A stretch of DNA of 64,000 nt from JAEUKH01 sp964447205. GTDB lineage: Bacteria; Myxococcota_A; Polyangia; Polyangiales; Ga0077539. The notes below the pieces were generated by a model. It worked only from the letters and a program-made list of their open reading frames with translations. It searched no databases and had not been told where the DNA came from. Positions 34,657-46,119 of this stretch are shown here, piece by piece. The stretch covers positions 1 through 64,000 of the forward strand of contig CAYUSB010000020.1 of the NCBI GenBank assembly GCA_964447205.1. The letters run 5' to 3'. A program made the translations under genes and the position numbers. Numbering within the stretch: the first letter of the stretch is position 1; each line of letters starts with the position of its first letter.

Positions 34657-35562
34657 TCACCCCACGTACGACTCACGCGGGGGATTGGGCAGGGACGGGT
34701 GGTCCTGGCTGGAGCTGAGCGGGGCGAGGGGCGGGGCCATGGCCGCGCGGAGGCGGATCTTGTCGCGGCGAGCCTGCCAGCGCGAGAAGAGCTGGAGGTT
34801 CCACAAGACCACGGCGATGGAGAGGAAGGCCATGAGGATGGCCGCGATGAGGGCCGCGGCGCCGACCGAGGGGTTGATCAGGTGGTACTTGACCAGGAGG
34901 GCGAAGCTCGTCCAGGCCACCACCGCGGGCACGAGGTAGTCGCGGAAGCCCACGGCCAGGACGGTCGCGAGGAGCGCCGCCCCGGCGATCATGCCCACCG
35001 CGAAGGGGGCGGTGCCGTACATCCCGCCCTGGAAACCCGCCGACACGAAGAACGTCGACACGTTGGCGATGGTCGCGACGGAGATCCACCCGAGGTAGAG
35101 CGAGAAGGGGACGGTGATCCAGGTCGACAGGCCGTGGGTGGTCTTGGCCCGATGGGCCGTGACAAACATCCCGATCCCGACGAGCAGGCTCGCCCCGATG
35201 ATCCCGACGCTCAGGTCGATCCGCTGGGCGCGGAAGGCCACGATCCACCCCGCGGCGAGGAGATTGGCGACGATGAGCATGGCGCTCAGCCGGTCGTACA
35301 CGGGGTTGGCCCGGTGGACCGCCCGGAGCTGCACCACGCTGTACGCGAGAAACGCGGCGTAGATGACGCCCCAGATGGAGAAGGCGAAGGGGGCGGGAGT
35401 GAAGAGGTGGTCGTATCGGTCGGAGACGGCCCGCACGCTGGGACCCAGGCGAAAGCCGAGCCGCGCGGCGAGCGGATCGGAGAGGTAATTGAACGCCACG
35501 TTGGCCACGACGACCACGGGCAGGACAACACGCACGAGAGAGAGCGGGGGAGCTTGGGGCAT
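34657..35562 (-). CDS. TspO/MBR-like membrane protein
   Basis: A 301-residue integral membrane protein with about eight to nine hydrophobic segments (VRVVLPVVVVANVAFNYL, FTPAPFAFSIWGVIYAAFLA, LIVANLLAAGWIVAF and others). The motif FxFSIWGVIYAxF matches larger relatives of TspO, the tryptophan-rich sensory protein that binds tetrapyrroles. The protein is about twice the length of classical TspO (~160 residues) and lacks its tryptophan density, so it belongs to the expanded group of unknown function. The start at 35562 was chosen; the upstream extension is basic and unlike the family. It is convergent with the GH63 gene, 26 bp apart. Confidence 0.7.
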   Translation of the reverse strand: MPQAPPLSLVRVVLPVVVVANVAFNYLSDPLAARLGFRLGPSVRAVSDRYDHLFTPAPFAFSIWGVIYAAFLAYSVVQLRAVHRANPVYDRLSAMLIVANLLAAGWIVAFRAQRIDLSVGIIGASLLVGIGMFVTAHRAKTTHGLSTWITVPFSLYLGWISVATIANVSTFFVSAGFQGGMYGTAPFAVGMIAGAALLATVLAVGFRDYLVPAVVAWTSFALLVKYHLINPSVGAAALIAAILMAFLSIAVVLWNLQLFSRWQARRDKIRLRAAMAPPLAPLSSSQDHPSLPNPPRESYVG

Positions 35563-35712
35563 GGCACGTCTTGCTCCGGCTGGAGATGGGGGCATCCGGT
35601 GCATCGCCAGTGCCACGCCCGGTTTTCCACGGGTTGCGTGCGGTGAGGTGTGGCGAACGGCCACAATTGAGCGCGGGCGCTCAGTGCTCGGGGGCCCCAG
35701 GGACGCGCCGCT

Positions 35713-36180
35713 TCAGGTCCGCGGGGCAGGCGGGGCGGGGGGAGCGGGCGGGGTGGCCGGGCCGGCGCCCGCGGGGGGCGTAAACCGCAGGGTGAAGTTC
35801 ACGTCCAGGACGCCCTGGATCGACCCGGGGAACATCAGGCGATCGACGACGCCCAGGACGCAGCGGCGCAGCCCGGTGTTGGCCCCGGGCCCGCTGCGGC
35901 TGAGGCGGCTGAGGGCGACCTCGCCGTTGGGGCCAGTGCGCAGGGTGACCGTGAGGTTGCCCGTGACGGTGGGGTCGGTCTGCCAGGTGGCCGCGGCGCA
36001 GCCCTCAAACCCGGCCATGGCCCGGCGAAGCACCTGCCGCACGACGTCCGTCCCCTGCTGCGGAACCACCCGCGGCGACGACATGGTCACCGGGGGCGGG
36101 GCCGGGGGGGTCTGGGCCGCGGCGGCGGAGGACAGGGCGAACACGGCGGCGGCGACGGAGGACGGTCCCGAGAGCTTCAT
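35713..36180 (-). CDS. Secreted AgmX/PglI C-terminal-like protein
   Basis: Encodes 155 residues. A signal peptide (MKLSGPSSVAAAVFALSSAAAA) is followed by a small TonB_C-like fold: VLRRAMAGFEGCAAATWQTD, then GNLTVTLRTGPNGEVALSRL and NTGLRRCVLGVVDRLMFPGS. This is the layout of the AgmX/PglI C-terminal domain, including its two cysteines. In Myxococcus that domain occurs in proteins of the gliding motility and energy-transduction machinery. This short free-standing version may bind a partner in the periplasm. The C-terminus ends in a proline-alanine tail (PATPPAPPAPPAP). It lies 46 bp downstream of the Ser/Thr kinase on the same strand. Confidence 0.7.
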   Translation of the reverse strand: MKLSGPSSVAAAVFALSSAAAAQTPPAPPPVTMSSPRVVPQQGTDVVRQVLRRAMAGFEGCAAATWQTDPTVTGNLTVTLRTGPNGEVALSRLSRSGPGANTGLRRCVLGVVDRLMFPGSIQGVLDVNFTLRFTPPAGAGPATPPAPPAPPAPRT

Positions 36181-36226
36181 GGCCCGGAGCTTGGGGCCGG
36201 GGGGAGGGGGATTGTCAAGCGCCTTG

Positions 36227-38407
<2,181 letters not shown>

Positions 38408-38467
38408 GGGCGGGACGATAGTCCCAACGGGGCTCCGCGCGGAAGTCGAGGGGGAAGGGGGATCAGG

Positions 38468-40039
38468 TCAGACAGGGAGGATCCCGCGTTTCTTGCGGGG
38501 GCGTTCGACGACCTTGTGGGCGGCGAGCTCGAGGCCCGCGGCCAGGACGCAGCGGGTGTCTCGGGGGTCGATGATGTCGTCGACGAGCCCCCAGCCTCCG
38601 ACCCGGTAGACGTCGATGTACGACTGGATGGTGTCGACGAGCTGACGTTTGATCTCCTCGGGCGGATCGGCGCTGCCAAAGAGCTTGCGGGCCGCGATGC
38701 CGACCATGCCCTCGGCCCCCATGACGCTGATCTCGGCCCCGGGCCAGGCCACGATGAGGTCGGGCTCGTAGGCCCGTCCGCACATCACGAAGTACCCGGC
38801 TCCGTAGGCCTTCCGCACGACCACGGTGAGCTTGGGGACCGTCGCCGCGCTCATGGCGTGGAGCATCTTGGCCCCGTGCCGGATGATGCCCGCGTGCTCG
38901 ACCTTGGAGCCCACCATAAACCCCGGGGTGTCCTGGAAGAACACCAGGGGGATGTTGAAGGCGTCGCAGATCTGGATGAAGTGGGCCCCCTTGTCGGCGG
39001 CGTCGATGTCGAGGACCCCGCCTGTGTGCATGGGGTTGTTGGCCACGATCCCGACCGAGCGGCCGTCGATGCGGGCGAGGCAGGTGATGAGGTTGCGGGC
39101 CCAGCGGGGTTTGAGGTCGAAGACCACCCCGTCGTCGACGACGGCCCGGAGCACTTTGTACATGTCGTACGCCCGGCGGGGCGAGTCGGGGATGAGGTCG
39201 AGGAGGGCCTCCTCGCGGCGGTTGATGGGGTCGGCCGTGGGGCGTCGCGGGGGGGCTTCTTCGCAGTGCGAGGGGAAGTACGACAGGTACGCCTTGACGG
39301 CGTCGATGCAGGCCGCGTCGTCGGGGTACTCGGCGTCGCCGACGCCCGAGACCTCGCAGTGGACCTTGCTGCCCCCGAGGTCCTGCTCGGCGATGTCCTG
39401 GCCGGTGACGGCCTTGACGAGGGGAGGGCCTGCGAGGGCCATGCTGCCGACGTTCTTCACCATGGGGACGAAGTCGGCGAGGCCGGGGATGTACGCCGTG
39501 CCCGCGGCTCCGGGGCCCACCATGGCCGACACCTGCGGGACCACCCCGCTCATCACCACCTCCTCGCGGAAGAGGTGGCCGTACCCCGCGAAGAGCGACA
39601 GGGCGTCCTCGTTGCCCTTGCCCGGCTCGATGCGGGCCCCGGCGCTGTCGATAAACCACACCATGGGGTGGCGCCCCTTGAGGGCCATCTCCCGCATCCG
39701 CGAGACCTTCACCTCGCCCGTCTCGCCGATGCTCCCGCCCTTGACGGTGAAGTCGTACGCGGCGGCGCAGACCACGCGCCCGTCGACCTTGCCGAAGCCG
39801 CAGACGACGGCGTCGGCGGCCGGTTTGTCGTCGCCGTCGGGCCCCGCCGACGAACCCATCTGGGTGCCGTGCAGGCCCACCTCGAAGAAGCTCCCGCCGT
39901 CGAAGAAGCGGGCGAAGCGCTCGCGGGCGGTGAGCTTGCCGCGGCTGTGCTGTCGGGCCACCTTGTCGGGGCCGCCCATTTCCAGGGCCTTGGCGCGTCG
40001 GGCTTCGAGCGCGGCGACGCGCTCTCGCATGGTTGGCAT
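38468..40039 (-). CDS. Acyl-CoA carboxylase carboxyltransferase (beta) subunit
   Basis: Encodes 523 residues, the usual length for the carboxyltransferase subunit of propionyl-CoA, methylcrotonyl-CoA or methylmalonyl-CoA-type carboxylases. It has the crotonase-like repeat architecture: KLTARERFARFFD, then FTVKGGSIGE, FIDSAGARI, GPGAAGTAYIPGLADFVPMV in the N-lobe, and RNLITCLARIDGRSVGIVAN, FFQDTPGFMVG, RKAYGAGYFVMCGRA in the C-lobe. The C-terminus KKRGILPV is typical. No biotin-carboxylase or biotin-carrier gene lies in the window, so an alpha subunit must be elsewhere. It follows the enoyl-CoA hydratase by 24 bp in a BKACE/hydratase/carboxylase operon. Substrate preference cannot be read from sequence. 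Confidence 0.92.
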   Translation of the reverse strand: MPTMRERVAALEARRAKALEMGGPDKVARQHSRGKLTARERFARFFDGGSFFEVGLHGTQMGSSAGPDGDDKPAADAVVCGFGKVDGRVVCAAAYDFTVKGGSIGETGEVKVSRMREMALKGRHPMVWFIDSAGARIEPGKGNEDALSLFAGYGHLFREEVVMSGVVPQVSAMVGPGAAGTAYIPGLADFVPMVKNVGSMALAGPPLVKAVTGQDIAEQDLGGSKVHCEVSGVGDAEYPDDAACIDAVKAYLSYFPSHCEEAPPRRPTADPINRREEALLDLIPDSPRRAYDMYKVLRAVVDDGVVFDLKPRWARNLITCLARIDGRSVGIVANNPMHTGGVLDIDAADKGAHFIQICDAFNIPLVFFQDTPGFMVGSKVEHAGIIRHGAKMLHAMSAATVPKLTVVVRKAYGAGYFVMCGRAYEPDLIVAWPGAEISVMGAEGMVGIAARKLFGSADPPEEIKRQLVDTIQSYIDVYRVGGWGLVDDIIDPRDTRCVLAAGLELAAHKVVERPRKKRGILPV

Positions 40040-40063
40040 CGGGGGGTGTGTTCCTTCGGGGTG

Positions 40064-40849
40064 TTAGCGCCCCGTCCACTGCGGGGCTCGGCGTTGCAGG
40101 AAGGCCGCGATGCCCTCCTGGGCATCGTCGGTGGTGAGCAGGTCGGCGAGGGCGTCGCGCAGCATCGGGAGGGAGTCCACGAGCCGGAGGTCGCCTTGGG
40201 CCACCCAGGCCGCGAGGCCCCGGGAGACCGCCGTCGGCGAGCGGGAGGCGAGGGTGTCGGCGAGGGCGTCGACGGCCGCGTCGAGGTCGGGGGCGGGAAC
40301 CACCCGGTTGACCAGCGCCATCTCGGCGGCCCGGGCCGCGGAGAGCTTGTCGCCGAGGAGCATCAGCTCGAGGAGGTGCCTGCGGGAGACCGTCCGAGCG
40401 AGGACGGCCATGATCATCATGGGCCACAGCCCCCGATGAACCTCCGGGGTGCTCCACACCGCATCGTCGGCGCTCAGGGCAAAATGGCACGCCGCGGCGA
40501 GGCCCACCCCGCCCCCCATCGCATAACCCCGAACCTTGGCCACCAGGGGCTTCGGGGCCCCCGTCATGCACAGCAGGAGGTCGGCGAAATCTCCACGAAC
40601 GGGAAGGCCCGACTCCGCCTCTCCGCCCCCGAGGTCGGCCCCGGCGCAGAAATTTCCCCCCGCCCCTTCCACCACCACCACCCGCACGGTGGGGTCGCCG
40701 AGCGCGGCCTCGAGGCCGTGCAGGAGCTCGTTGACCAGGGCCGGGGACAGGGCGTTCTTACGCTGGGGGCGCGAGAGGGTGAGGGTGGCCACCCGGGCCC
40801 CTTCGCCCGCCTCCCGGTGGGCCACATGGAGGTGCTGAAACTCCGTCAC
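40064..40849 (-). CDS. Enoyl-CoA hydratase/isomerase family protein
   Basis: A 261-residue crotonase-fold protein. TLSRPQRKNALSPALVNELL, the oxyanion loop GGNFCAGADLGG, KPLVAKVRGYAMGGGVGLA and the WSTPEVHRGLWP stretch, containing a candidate catalytic glutamate, are all present. The second glutamate position of classical hydratases is less clear, and the closest style is methylglutaconyl-CoA hydratase. The GTG start overlaps the stop of the upstream BKACE gene by 4 bp (GTGA), so the two are translationally coupled. In context it may work between a BKACE-type cleavage and a carboxylation, perhaps in branched-chain or keto-acid breakdown; this is an inference. Confidence 0.88.
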   Translation of the reverse strand: MTEFQHLHVAHREAGEGARVATLTLSRPQRKNALSPALVNELLHGLEAALGDPTVRVVVVEGAGGNFCAGADLGGGEAESGLPVRGDFADLLLCMTGAPKPLVAKVRGYAMGGGVGLAAACHFALSADDAVWSTPEVHRGLWPMMIMAVLARTVSRRHLLELMLLGDKLSAARAAEMALVNRVVPAPDLDAAVDALADTLASRSPTAVSRGLAAWVAQGDLRLVDSLPMLRDALADLLTTDDAQEGIAAFLQRRAPQWTGR

Positions 40850-41700
40850 GGCACGAGCCCCAACATGGCCCGGGCCTCGTCGACGGTGGCCAGGGAGCGC
40901 CCGATGTCGCGGGTCATCTGGGCCCCCTTCTCCACGAGCTCGCCGTTGGACCGGGCCATCCGCCCGTCGGGGAGGTAGAAATTGTCCTCCAGCCCGACCC
41001 GGATGTTGCCCCCGAGGGTGAGGGCCGCGGCGCAGAGGGACCACTGCTCCCGGGAGATCCCCACGACCTTCCACAGGGCCCCGGGGGGGAGGTTGTCGGC
41101 CATAAACGCCAGGTGCCGGGCCGTAGCCCGAACCCCGCCCACCACCCCCATCACCAGGGAGAAATCGTACGGGGGCTTGAGGATCCCCATGTCGATCAGG
41201 GGCTCGGCGCTCGCCACGTGGCCCGTGTCGAAGCACTCGAGCTCGGGCCGGACCCCCGCGTCGTTCATCTTCTGGAGGAGCTCGGTGATGTACTCGAAGC
41301 TGTTCTCGAAGACGAAGTTGAAGACCCACGACTTCCGCTTGGGGTTGTACTTCGCGTAGTTCATCGAGCCCATGTTGAGGGCCCCGATCTCGGGCTTGTA
41401 GTCCGTGATGTGGGGGCACTTGCGGGCCTCCGGGTCGAGGCTCCCGGTCGAAAAATTCAGGATGATCGGGCACACCGCCCGGATCGCGTCCCCGATGGCC
41501 CGGTACCGCCCGGCCGTGTAGTCCGGGGCCCCGTCGTCGTCGCGGGCGTGGATGTGCACCACCGCCGCCCCGGCGTCGTAGGCCCGCTTCGCCTCCGCGG
41601 CAAACTCCTCCACCGTGTACGGGATGGCCCCGCACTGCGCCCGCGTCGTGACCACCCCGCTCATCGCGCAGGTGAGGATCACCTTGTCGCCCATCGCCAT
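40846..41700 (-). CDS. BKACE-family beta-keto acid cleavage enzyme (Kce-like)
   Basis: A 284-residue TIM-barrel protein of the DUF849/BKACE family. The first member characterised cleaves 3-keto-5-aminohexanoate with acetyl-CoA in lysine fermentation, and others cleave diverse beta-keto acids. The zinc ligands H49 and H51 are in VVHIHARDDD, and the family strands CAMSGVVTT, ILNFSTGS, FDTGHVASAEPL and RVGLEDNFY are intact. The family is known for substrate diversity set by the active-site pocket. The operon partners (enoyl-CoA hydratase, carboxyltransferase) suggest an acyl-CoA pathway rather than classical lysine fermentation, for which other kam/kdd genes are absent. It is the first gene of the operon; a 232-bp divergent gap precedes it. 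Confidence 0.9.
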   Translation of the reverse strand: MAMGDKVILTCAMSGVVTTRAQCGAIPYTVEEFAAEAKRAYDAGAAVVHIHARDDDGAPDYTAGRYRAIGDAIRAVCPIILNFSTGSLDPEARKCPHITDYKPEIGALNMGSMNYAKYNPKRKSWVFNFVFENSFEYITELLQKMNDAGVRPELECFDTGHVASAEPLIDMGILKPPYDFSLVMGVVGGVRATARHLAFMADNLPPGALWKVVGISREQWSLCAAALTLGGNIRVGLEDNFYLPDGRMARSNGELVEKGAQMTRDIGRSLATVDEARAMLGLVP

Positions 41701-41932
41701 CGCGTCGCCTCCTCCGCGCCCTCGCCCGTGCGTCCTCCATCGACCCGCACGCGCCGAGGCGCCCGGCGGACCCTACCAGACTCATCCCCCGAAGGAATCA
41801 CCACGCAGACCGTGTCGCACGTCGCCCCCTTGTCGGGGGTGGGGGGAGGGTGTTAGCTTTCCCAGGCCCAACGGGCTTCCCTCGGATCGTGGGTTGCATC
41901 ACCTTCCGAGACAGTGGCGGGCAGGAGAGTTC

Positions 41933-42694
41933 ATGCGCAAGGTCGTGTCCGTGCTGTCGCTCGCCGCTGTGGTGGGCTCTGTCGTCGTGGCTGTCCCGGG
42001 GGGTGCGTCGGCCCAGACAGTGGTCGCTGTCGAACCAACCGCCAAGGGCATCGTCGGCTGCGGTCTCCTCGGGGCCGAGACCGTGATGCTCATCGAGGCC
42101 GCCGCCGGGGCCCGGCCCACCTGGGCGTACATCGTCGGCGGGACCCTCGGAGCCGCCGCGGGGGCCGTCGGGGGATACTTCCTCGAAGAGGCCGCCGTGG
42201 GCGACACCACCCTCACCGGCATCGCCGTAGGCACCCTGGTCCTCGGCCTCGGGTTGTCCATCCCCACCGTGGTCGCCATGCGGGGGGCCACCCGGTACGA
42301 CCCCGAGCGCGATCAGTCGAGCGACGACAACGCCCCCAGCACGGGCCCCCTCGACGAAGGGACCTCCCGGCCCGCCGCGGGCGACGGGGCCACCCAGCCC
42401 GCCCCCGCGCCTCCCGCTTCTGGGGGGACCACCTCCCACAACACCCGGGGTGCCACCGACGCCCCCGTAGCCCAGGCCGGCCGGGCTCCCCACCCCCGGG
42501 GGGCCTTCGTGGGGCGGCCGAGCGTGCTCTCCTCCATGCGTCCGACAGGCCTGCTCGACCTGCACCCTGCGGGTCTGTCCCTCGCCGTGCCCAGCGTGAG
42601 CGTGGGCAACGCCGTCACCGTCCAGGAGATGCGGCAGTATGGGGTCAGCCCGATCAGCGAGATTCGGGTGCCCCTCTTCTCGGGTTCGTTCTAG
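41933..42694 (+). CDS. Secreted or membrane protein of unknown function
   Basis: Encodes 253 residues. A signal peptide MRKVVSVLSLAAVVGSVVVA ends near GGASAQ. Two glycine-rich hydrophobic segments follow (AYIVGGTLGAAAGAVGGYFL and TGIAVGTLVLGLGLSIPTVV), then a disordered acidic/proline-rich stretch. It ends with a short conserved-looking tail (SVSVGNAVTVQEMRQYGV...IRVPLFSGSF). A tail of this sort, strand-rich after the membrane part, recurs in outer-membrane-associated proteins of Myxococcota, but I do not recognise a named family. AGGAGAG is 5-10 bases before the ATG. The proteins downstream belong to the microcompartment locus; a link is possible but not shown. Confidence 0.65.
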   Translation: MRKVVSVLSLAAVVGSVVVAVPGGASAQTVVAVEPTAKGIVGCGLLGAETVMLIEAAAGARPTWAYIVGGTLGAAAGAVGGYFLEEAAVGDTTLTGIAVGTLVLGLGLSIPTVVAMRGATRYDPERDQSSDDNAPSTGPLDEGTSRPAAGDGATQPAPAPPASGGTTSHNTRGATDAPVAQAGRAPHPRGAFVGRPSVLSSMRPTGLLDLHPAGLSLAVPSVSVGNAVTVQEMRQYGVSPISEIRVPLFSGSF

Positions 42695-42768
42695 GTTCAG
42701 GGCTCCGCGGGCTCTCTTGCTCCTCGGGCCGAAGGCTGCAATCCTTCGTGGGAAGGTCCCATGTTCCA

Positions 42769-43116
42769 ATGACCACCACCGCCGTCTCCCTCCGCGCCCT
42801 CACGCCGATCCTCATCGCCCACGGCCCCCTGGTGGGCCCCGCGGTGGCGCACTGGCTCCGGGCCCGCCTCCGCGACGACTCCGTCGAGCCCTCAGCCTTC
42901 GAAGTCGAGGTCGACGAGCGCTTCTGGCGCCTGCGTCGCACCGTCGGGGGCGCGGGAGCCATGCTCGAGACCCGCCTCCCCGTGCCCCTCGGCACCCTGG
43001 AGGTGGCCCACGCCCTGGCCCGTTGGGCGGCCGGAGAGGGCCTGAGCGCCCGAGTCCTGCCCGAGCTCCGGCTGCCCGCGGGGGCCGTCCGGGTGCTCCT
43101 GTCGTCGGTGGGGTGA
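42769..43116 (+). CDS. Small hypothetical protein upstream of the microcompartment genes
   Basis: Encodes 115 residues with no membrane segment and a slightly basic, leucine/valine-rich composition (LRALTPILIAHGPLVGPAVA, FEVEVDERFWRLRRTV). I do not recognise it. It lies 74 bp after the previous gene and 45 bp before the BMC-T gene in the same direction, so it could be the first cistron of the microcompartment operon or the last of the unrelated upstream unit. The ATG at 42769 is the first in-frame start at which normal protein sequence begins. Confidence 0.5.
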   Translation: MTTTAVSLRALTPILIAHGPLVGPAVAHWLRARLRDDSVEPSAFEVEVDERFWRLRRTVGGAGAMLETRLPVPLGTLEVAHALARWAAGEGLSARVLPELRLPAGAVRVLLSSVG

Positions 43117-43161
43117 TTCGGTCGTTGCGTCCGAGGCCGCGGGCGTGATAGCCCGCAGTGC

Positions 43162-43803
<642 letters not shown>

Positions 43804-43888
43804 CCGCCGTTGGCCCCCGACTGCGGGCCGAGCGTAGACAGACACCCCCTCATCGACCGACCGACGAGACGACAAGGAAGACATCGCC

Positions 43889-44188
43889 ATGAGTGACGCG
43901 CTGGGAATCATCGAGACCAAGGGCTTCGCGGCCGCCGTGCAGGCCGCCGACGCGATGGTGAAGGCCGCCCGGGTCGAGCTGGTGGGCTACGAGAAGGTCG
44001 GAGGGGGCTTCACCTCCGTGGTGGTCCGGGGCGACGTGGCCGCCGTCAAGGCCGCCACCGAGGCCGGGCAGCGCGAGGCCGAGCGCATCGGCGAGATGGT
44101 CAGCGTGCTCATCATCCCGCGCCCCCACGCCAACATCGACGCCGTCCTCCCCCTCGGTCGGGCCCCCAAGTCCAAGACCGAGGGCTGA
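43889..44188 (+). CDS. BMC-H hexameric microcompartment shell protein
   Basis: A 99-residue single BMC domain, the major facet tile of microcompartments (PduA/CcmK class). MSDALGIIETKGFAAAVQAA starts the fold, VGYEKVGGGFTSVVVRGDVA holds the pore loop (GGG), and VLIIPRPHANIDAVLP ends it. The sequence is close, from memory, to the Haliangium ochraceum BMC-H used as a model shell hexamer. The Gly-rich pore loop gives a small, polar pore suited to passing substrates and cofactors. AAGGAAG precedes the ATG. It is 85 bp after BMC-T and 9 bp before BMC-P. Confidence 0.96.
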   Translation: MSDALGIIETKGFAAAVQAADAMVKAARVELVGYEKVGGGFTSVVVRGDVAAVKAATEAGQREAERIGEMVSVLIIPRPHANIDAVLPLGRAPKSKTEG

Positions 44189-44197
44189 GAGCCTCCG

Positions 44198-44494
44198 ATG
44201 CTCATCGCCAAGGTCACCGGGACCCTCGTAGCCACCCGCAAGGAGCCCACCCTCGACGGGCTCAAGCTCCTCGTGGTGCGTCCCTGCGACGCCTCGGGCA
44301 CCCCCACCGGGGCTCCCCTGGTGGCCGCCGACGCGGTGGGGGCCGGGGTCGGGGAGGTGGTCCTCCTGGCCGCGGGCAGCAGCGCCCGGCAGACCACGGC
44401 CACGCAGAATCGCCCCGTCGACACGGTGGTCATGGCCATCGTCGACCTCCTCGACATGCACGGTGAGGTCGCGTACCGCAAGGGAGACGAGTGA
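44198..44494 (+). CDS. BMC-P pentameric vertex protein (EutN/CcmL family)
   Basis: Encodes 98 residues of the EutN/CcmL fold, whose pentamers cap the vertices of microcompartments. MLIAKVTGTLVATRKEPTLD, LVVRPCDASGTP and ADAVGAGVGEVVLLAAGSSA are characteristic, as is RPVDTVVMAIVDLLDM near the C-terminus. Without this protein shells stay open, so its presence argues for a closed compartment. Its stop codon overlaps the start of the aldehyde dehydrogenase gene (TGATG), showing coupled translation. Start and length agree with the family. Confidence 0.96.
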   Translation: MLIAKVTGTLVATRKEPTLDGLKLLVVRPCDASGTPTGAPLVAADAVGAGVGEVVLLAAGSSARQTTATQNRPVDTVVMAIVDLLDMHGEVAYRKGDE

Positions 44495-45939
44495 TGCGCC
44501 CCAACGACCCCCGCGTCGATGAGATCGTGGCCCTCGTCGTCGACCGGCTGAAGAAGCAGGGCTCCGGGGGGGTCAGCGCCCAGGCCGTGGCCGCCGCCCT
44601 GTCGGGTTCGGCCCCCGCGGTCAAGGTCCGTCGCCGCGGGGTCTTCGACGACGTCGACAGCGCCGTGGCCGCCGCCCGCAAGGCCTTCGAGCAGTACGAG
44701 CAGATGCCCCTCGCGGCCCGGTACGGCATCGTGCGGGCCATGCGCGACGCGGCCCTCGGCGTGTTGGAGGAGATGTGCCAGCGGGCCGTGACCGAGACCC
44801 GCCTCGGCCGCATCGAGGACAAGCGCCTCAAGAATCGTGCGGCCATCACCAAGACCCCAGGCCCCGAGCTCCTCGAGCCCATCGCCGCCAGCGGCGACGA
44901 CGGCCTGATGATCACCGAGCGGGCCCCCTACGGGGTCATCGCCTCCATCACCCCGTGCACCAACCCCACCGAGACCATCATCAACAATGGGATCGGGATG
45001 GTGGCCGGGGGCAACGCCGTGGTCTTCAACACACACCCGGCCGCGAAGGAGACGAGCGCGTGGTACGTGTCGCTCCTCTGCGATGCCATCGTGGCCGCGG
45101 GGGGCCCGGAGAATCTGCTCTGTTGCATCGCCCAGCCCACGGTGGCCAGCGCCCAGGCCCTGATGCAGCACAAGGGCGTGCGCATCGTGGTGGTCACCGG
45201 GGGCGGGGCCGTCGTGTCCGAGGCCATGCGCTCGGGCAAGCGGGCCATCTCCGCCGGGCCGGGAAACCCCCCCGCCGTGGTCGACGAGACGGCCCACATC
45301 GAGGCCGCGGCCCGCGGAATTCTGGCCGGGGCGAGCTTCGACAACAACATCATCTGCACCTGCGAGAAGGAGATGGTGGTGGTGGCCTCGGTGGCCGACA
45401 AGTTCAAGAAGGCCCTGCGCGACCTCGCCACGCACGAGCTGACGGCGGGCGAGCTGCGGCAGCTTGAGCGGGTGCTCATCACGAGCGACAACCACGTCAA
45501 CCGCGAGTTTGTCGGCAAGAATGCCAACCACATCCTGCGGGCCATCGGCAAGACCGCCCCCGACGACCTGCGGATGCTCTGGGCCGAGGTCGAAGAGGGC
45601 CACCCCTTCATCCAGCACGAGATGCTCATGCCCGTCCTCGGGATGGTGCGGGTCCGGGACGTAGGCGAGGCCATCGCCACGGCCAGGCGGGTCGAGCATG
45701 GGTTCGGCCACACGGCCACCATGTGGAGCACCCACATCGAGCACCTGTCGGCCATGGCCCGGGCCATCAACACCTCCATCTTCGTCAAAAACGGCCCCAA
45801 CTACGCGGGGATCGGCGTCGGCGGCGAGGGTTGGACGAGCTGGACCATCGCCTCCCCCACGGGCGAGGGGCTCACCACCTGCCGCACCTTCACCCGCGAG
45901 CGGCGCTGCACCCTCAAGGACAGCTTCCGCATCGTGTAG
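44494..45939 (+). CDS. CoA-acylating aldehyde dehydrogenase, microcompartment-type (EutE/PduP-like)
   Basis: A 481-residue enzyme that would oxidise an aldehyde to an acyl-CoA with NAD+, the core reaction of aldehyde-processing microcompartments. The catalytic cysteine is C288 in FDNNIICTCEKE, flanked by the glycine-rich GVRIVVVTGGGAVV and the KRAISAGPGNPPAVVDE strand. The first ~20 residues (RVDEIVALVVDRLKK) form an amphipathic helix followed by a glycine/serine/alanine linker, the usual encapsulation peptide that docks cargo to the shell. Its neighbours are three shell genes. No phosphotransacylase, alcohol dehydrogenase or aldehyde-producing signature enzyme is visible. The ATG at 44494 was preferred over the overlapping GTG at 44491. 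Confidence 0.95.
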   Translation: MRPNDPRVDEIVALVVDRLKKQGSGGVSAQAVAAALSGSAPAVKVRRRGVFDDVDSAVAAARKAFEQYEQMPLAARYGIVRAMRDAALGVLEEMCQRAVTETRLGRIEDKRLKNRAAITKTPGPELLEPIAASGDDGLMITERAPYGVIASITPCTNPTETIINNGIGMVAGGNAVVFNTHPAAKETSAWYVSLLCDAIVAAGGPENLLCCIAQPTVASAQALMQHKGVRIVVVTGGGAVVSEAMRSGKRAISAGPGNPPAVVDETAHIEAAARGILAGASFDNNIICTCEKEMVVVASVADKFKKALRDLATHELTAGELRQLERVLITSDNHVNREFVGKNANHILRAIGKTAPDDLRMLWAEVEEGHPFIQHEMLMPVLGMVRVRDVGEAIATARRVEHGFGHTATMWSTHIEHLSAMARAINTSIFVKNGPNYAGIGVGGEGWTSWTIASPTGEGLTTCRTFTRERRCTLKDSFRIV

Positions 45940-46032
45940 TCCGCGGCCTGCGCGAGAGGCGCGGGGGCATACCGATGTGCCCTGCGTCCGAGCGTGAATC
46001 AGCCGTCGAGCGCGCCCGCAGCGACCCACCAA

Positions 46033-46050
46033 GACGTACTCCGGTACGTC
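46033..46050 (+). terminator. Hairpin downstream of the microcompartment operon
   Basis: A perfect 7-bp stem (GACGTAC/GTACGTC) with a four-base loop lies 94 bp after the aldehyde dehydrogenase stop and before the convergent LysM gene. There is no T-tract, so it may end transcription on either strand or separate the two units. Confidence 0.45.
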
Positions 46051-46119
46051 GCGGCACTGGACTGCAACAGGACGAAAGCCGACGGATGGTTTACGAACGG
46101 GCCCAGGGCGAATCGGGAA

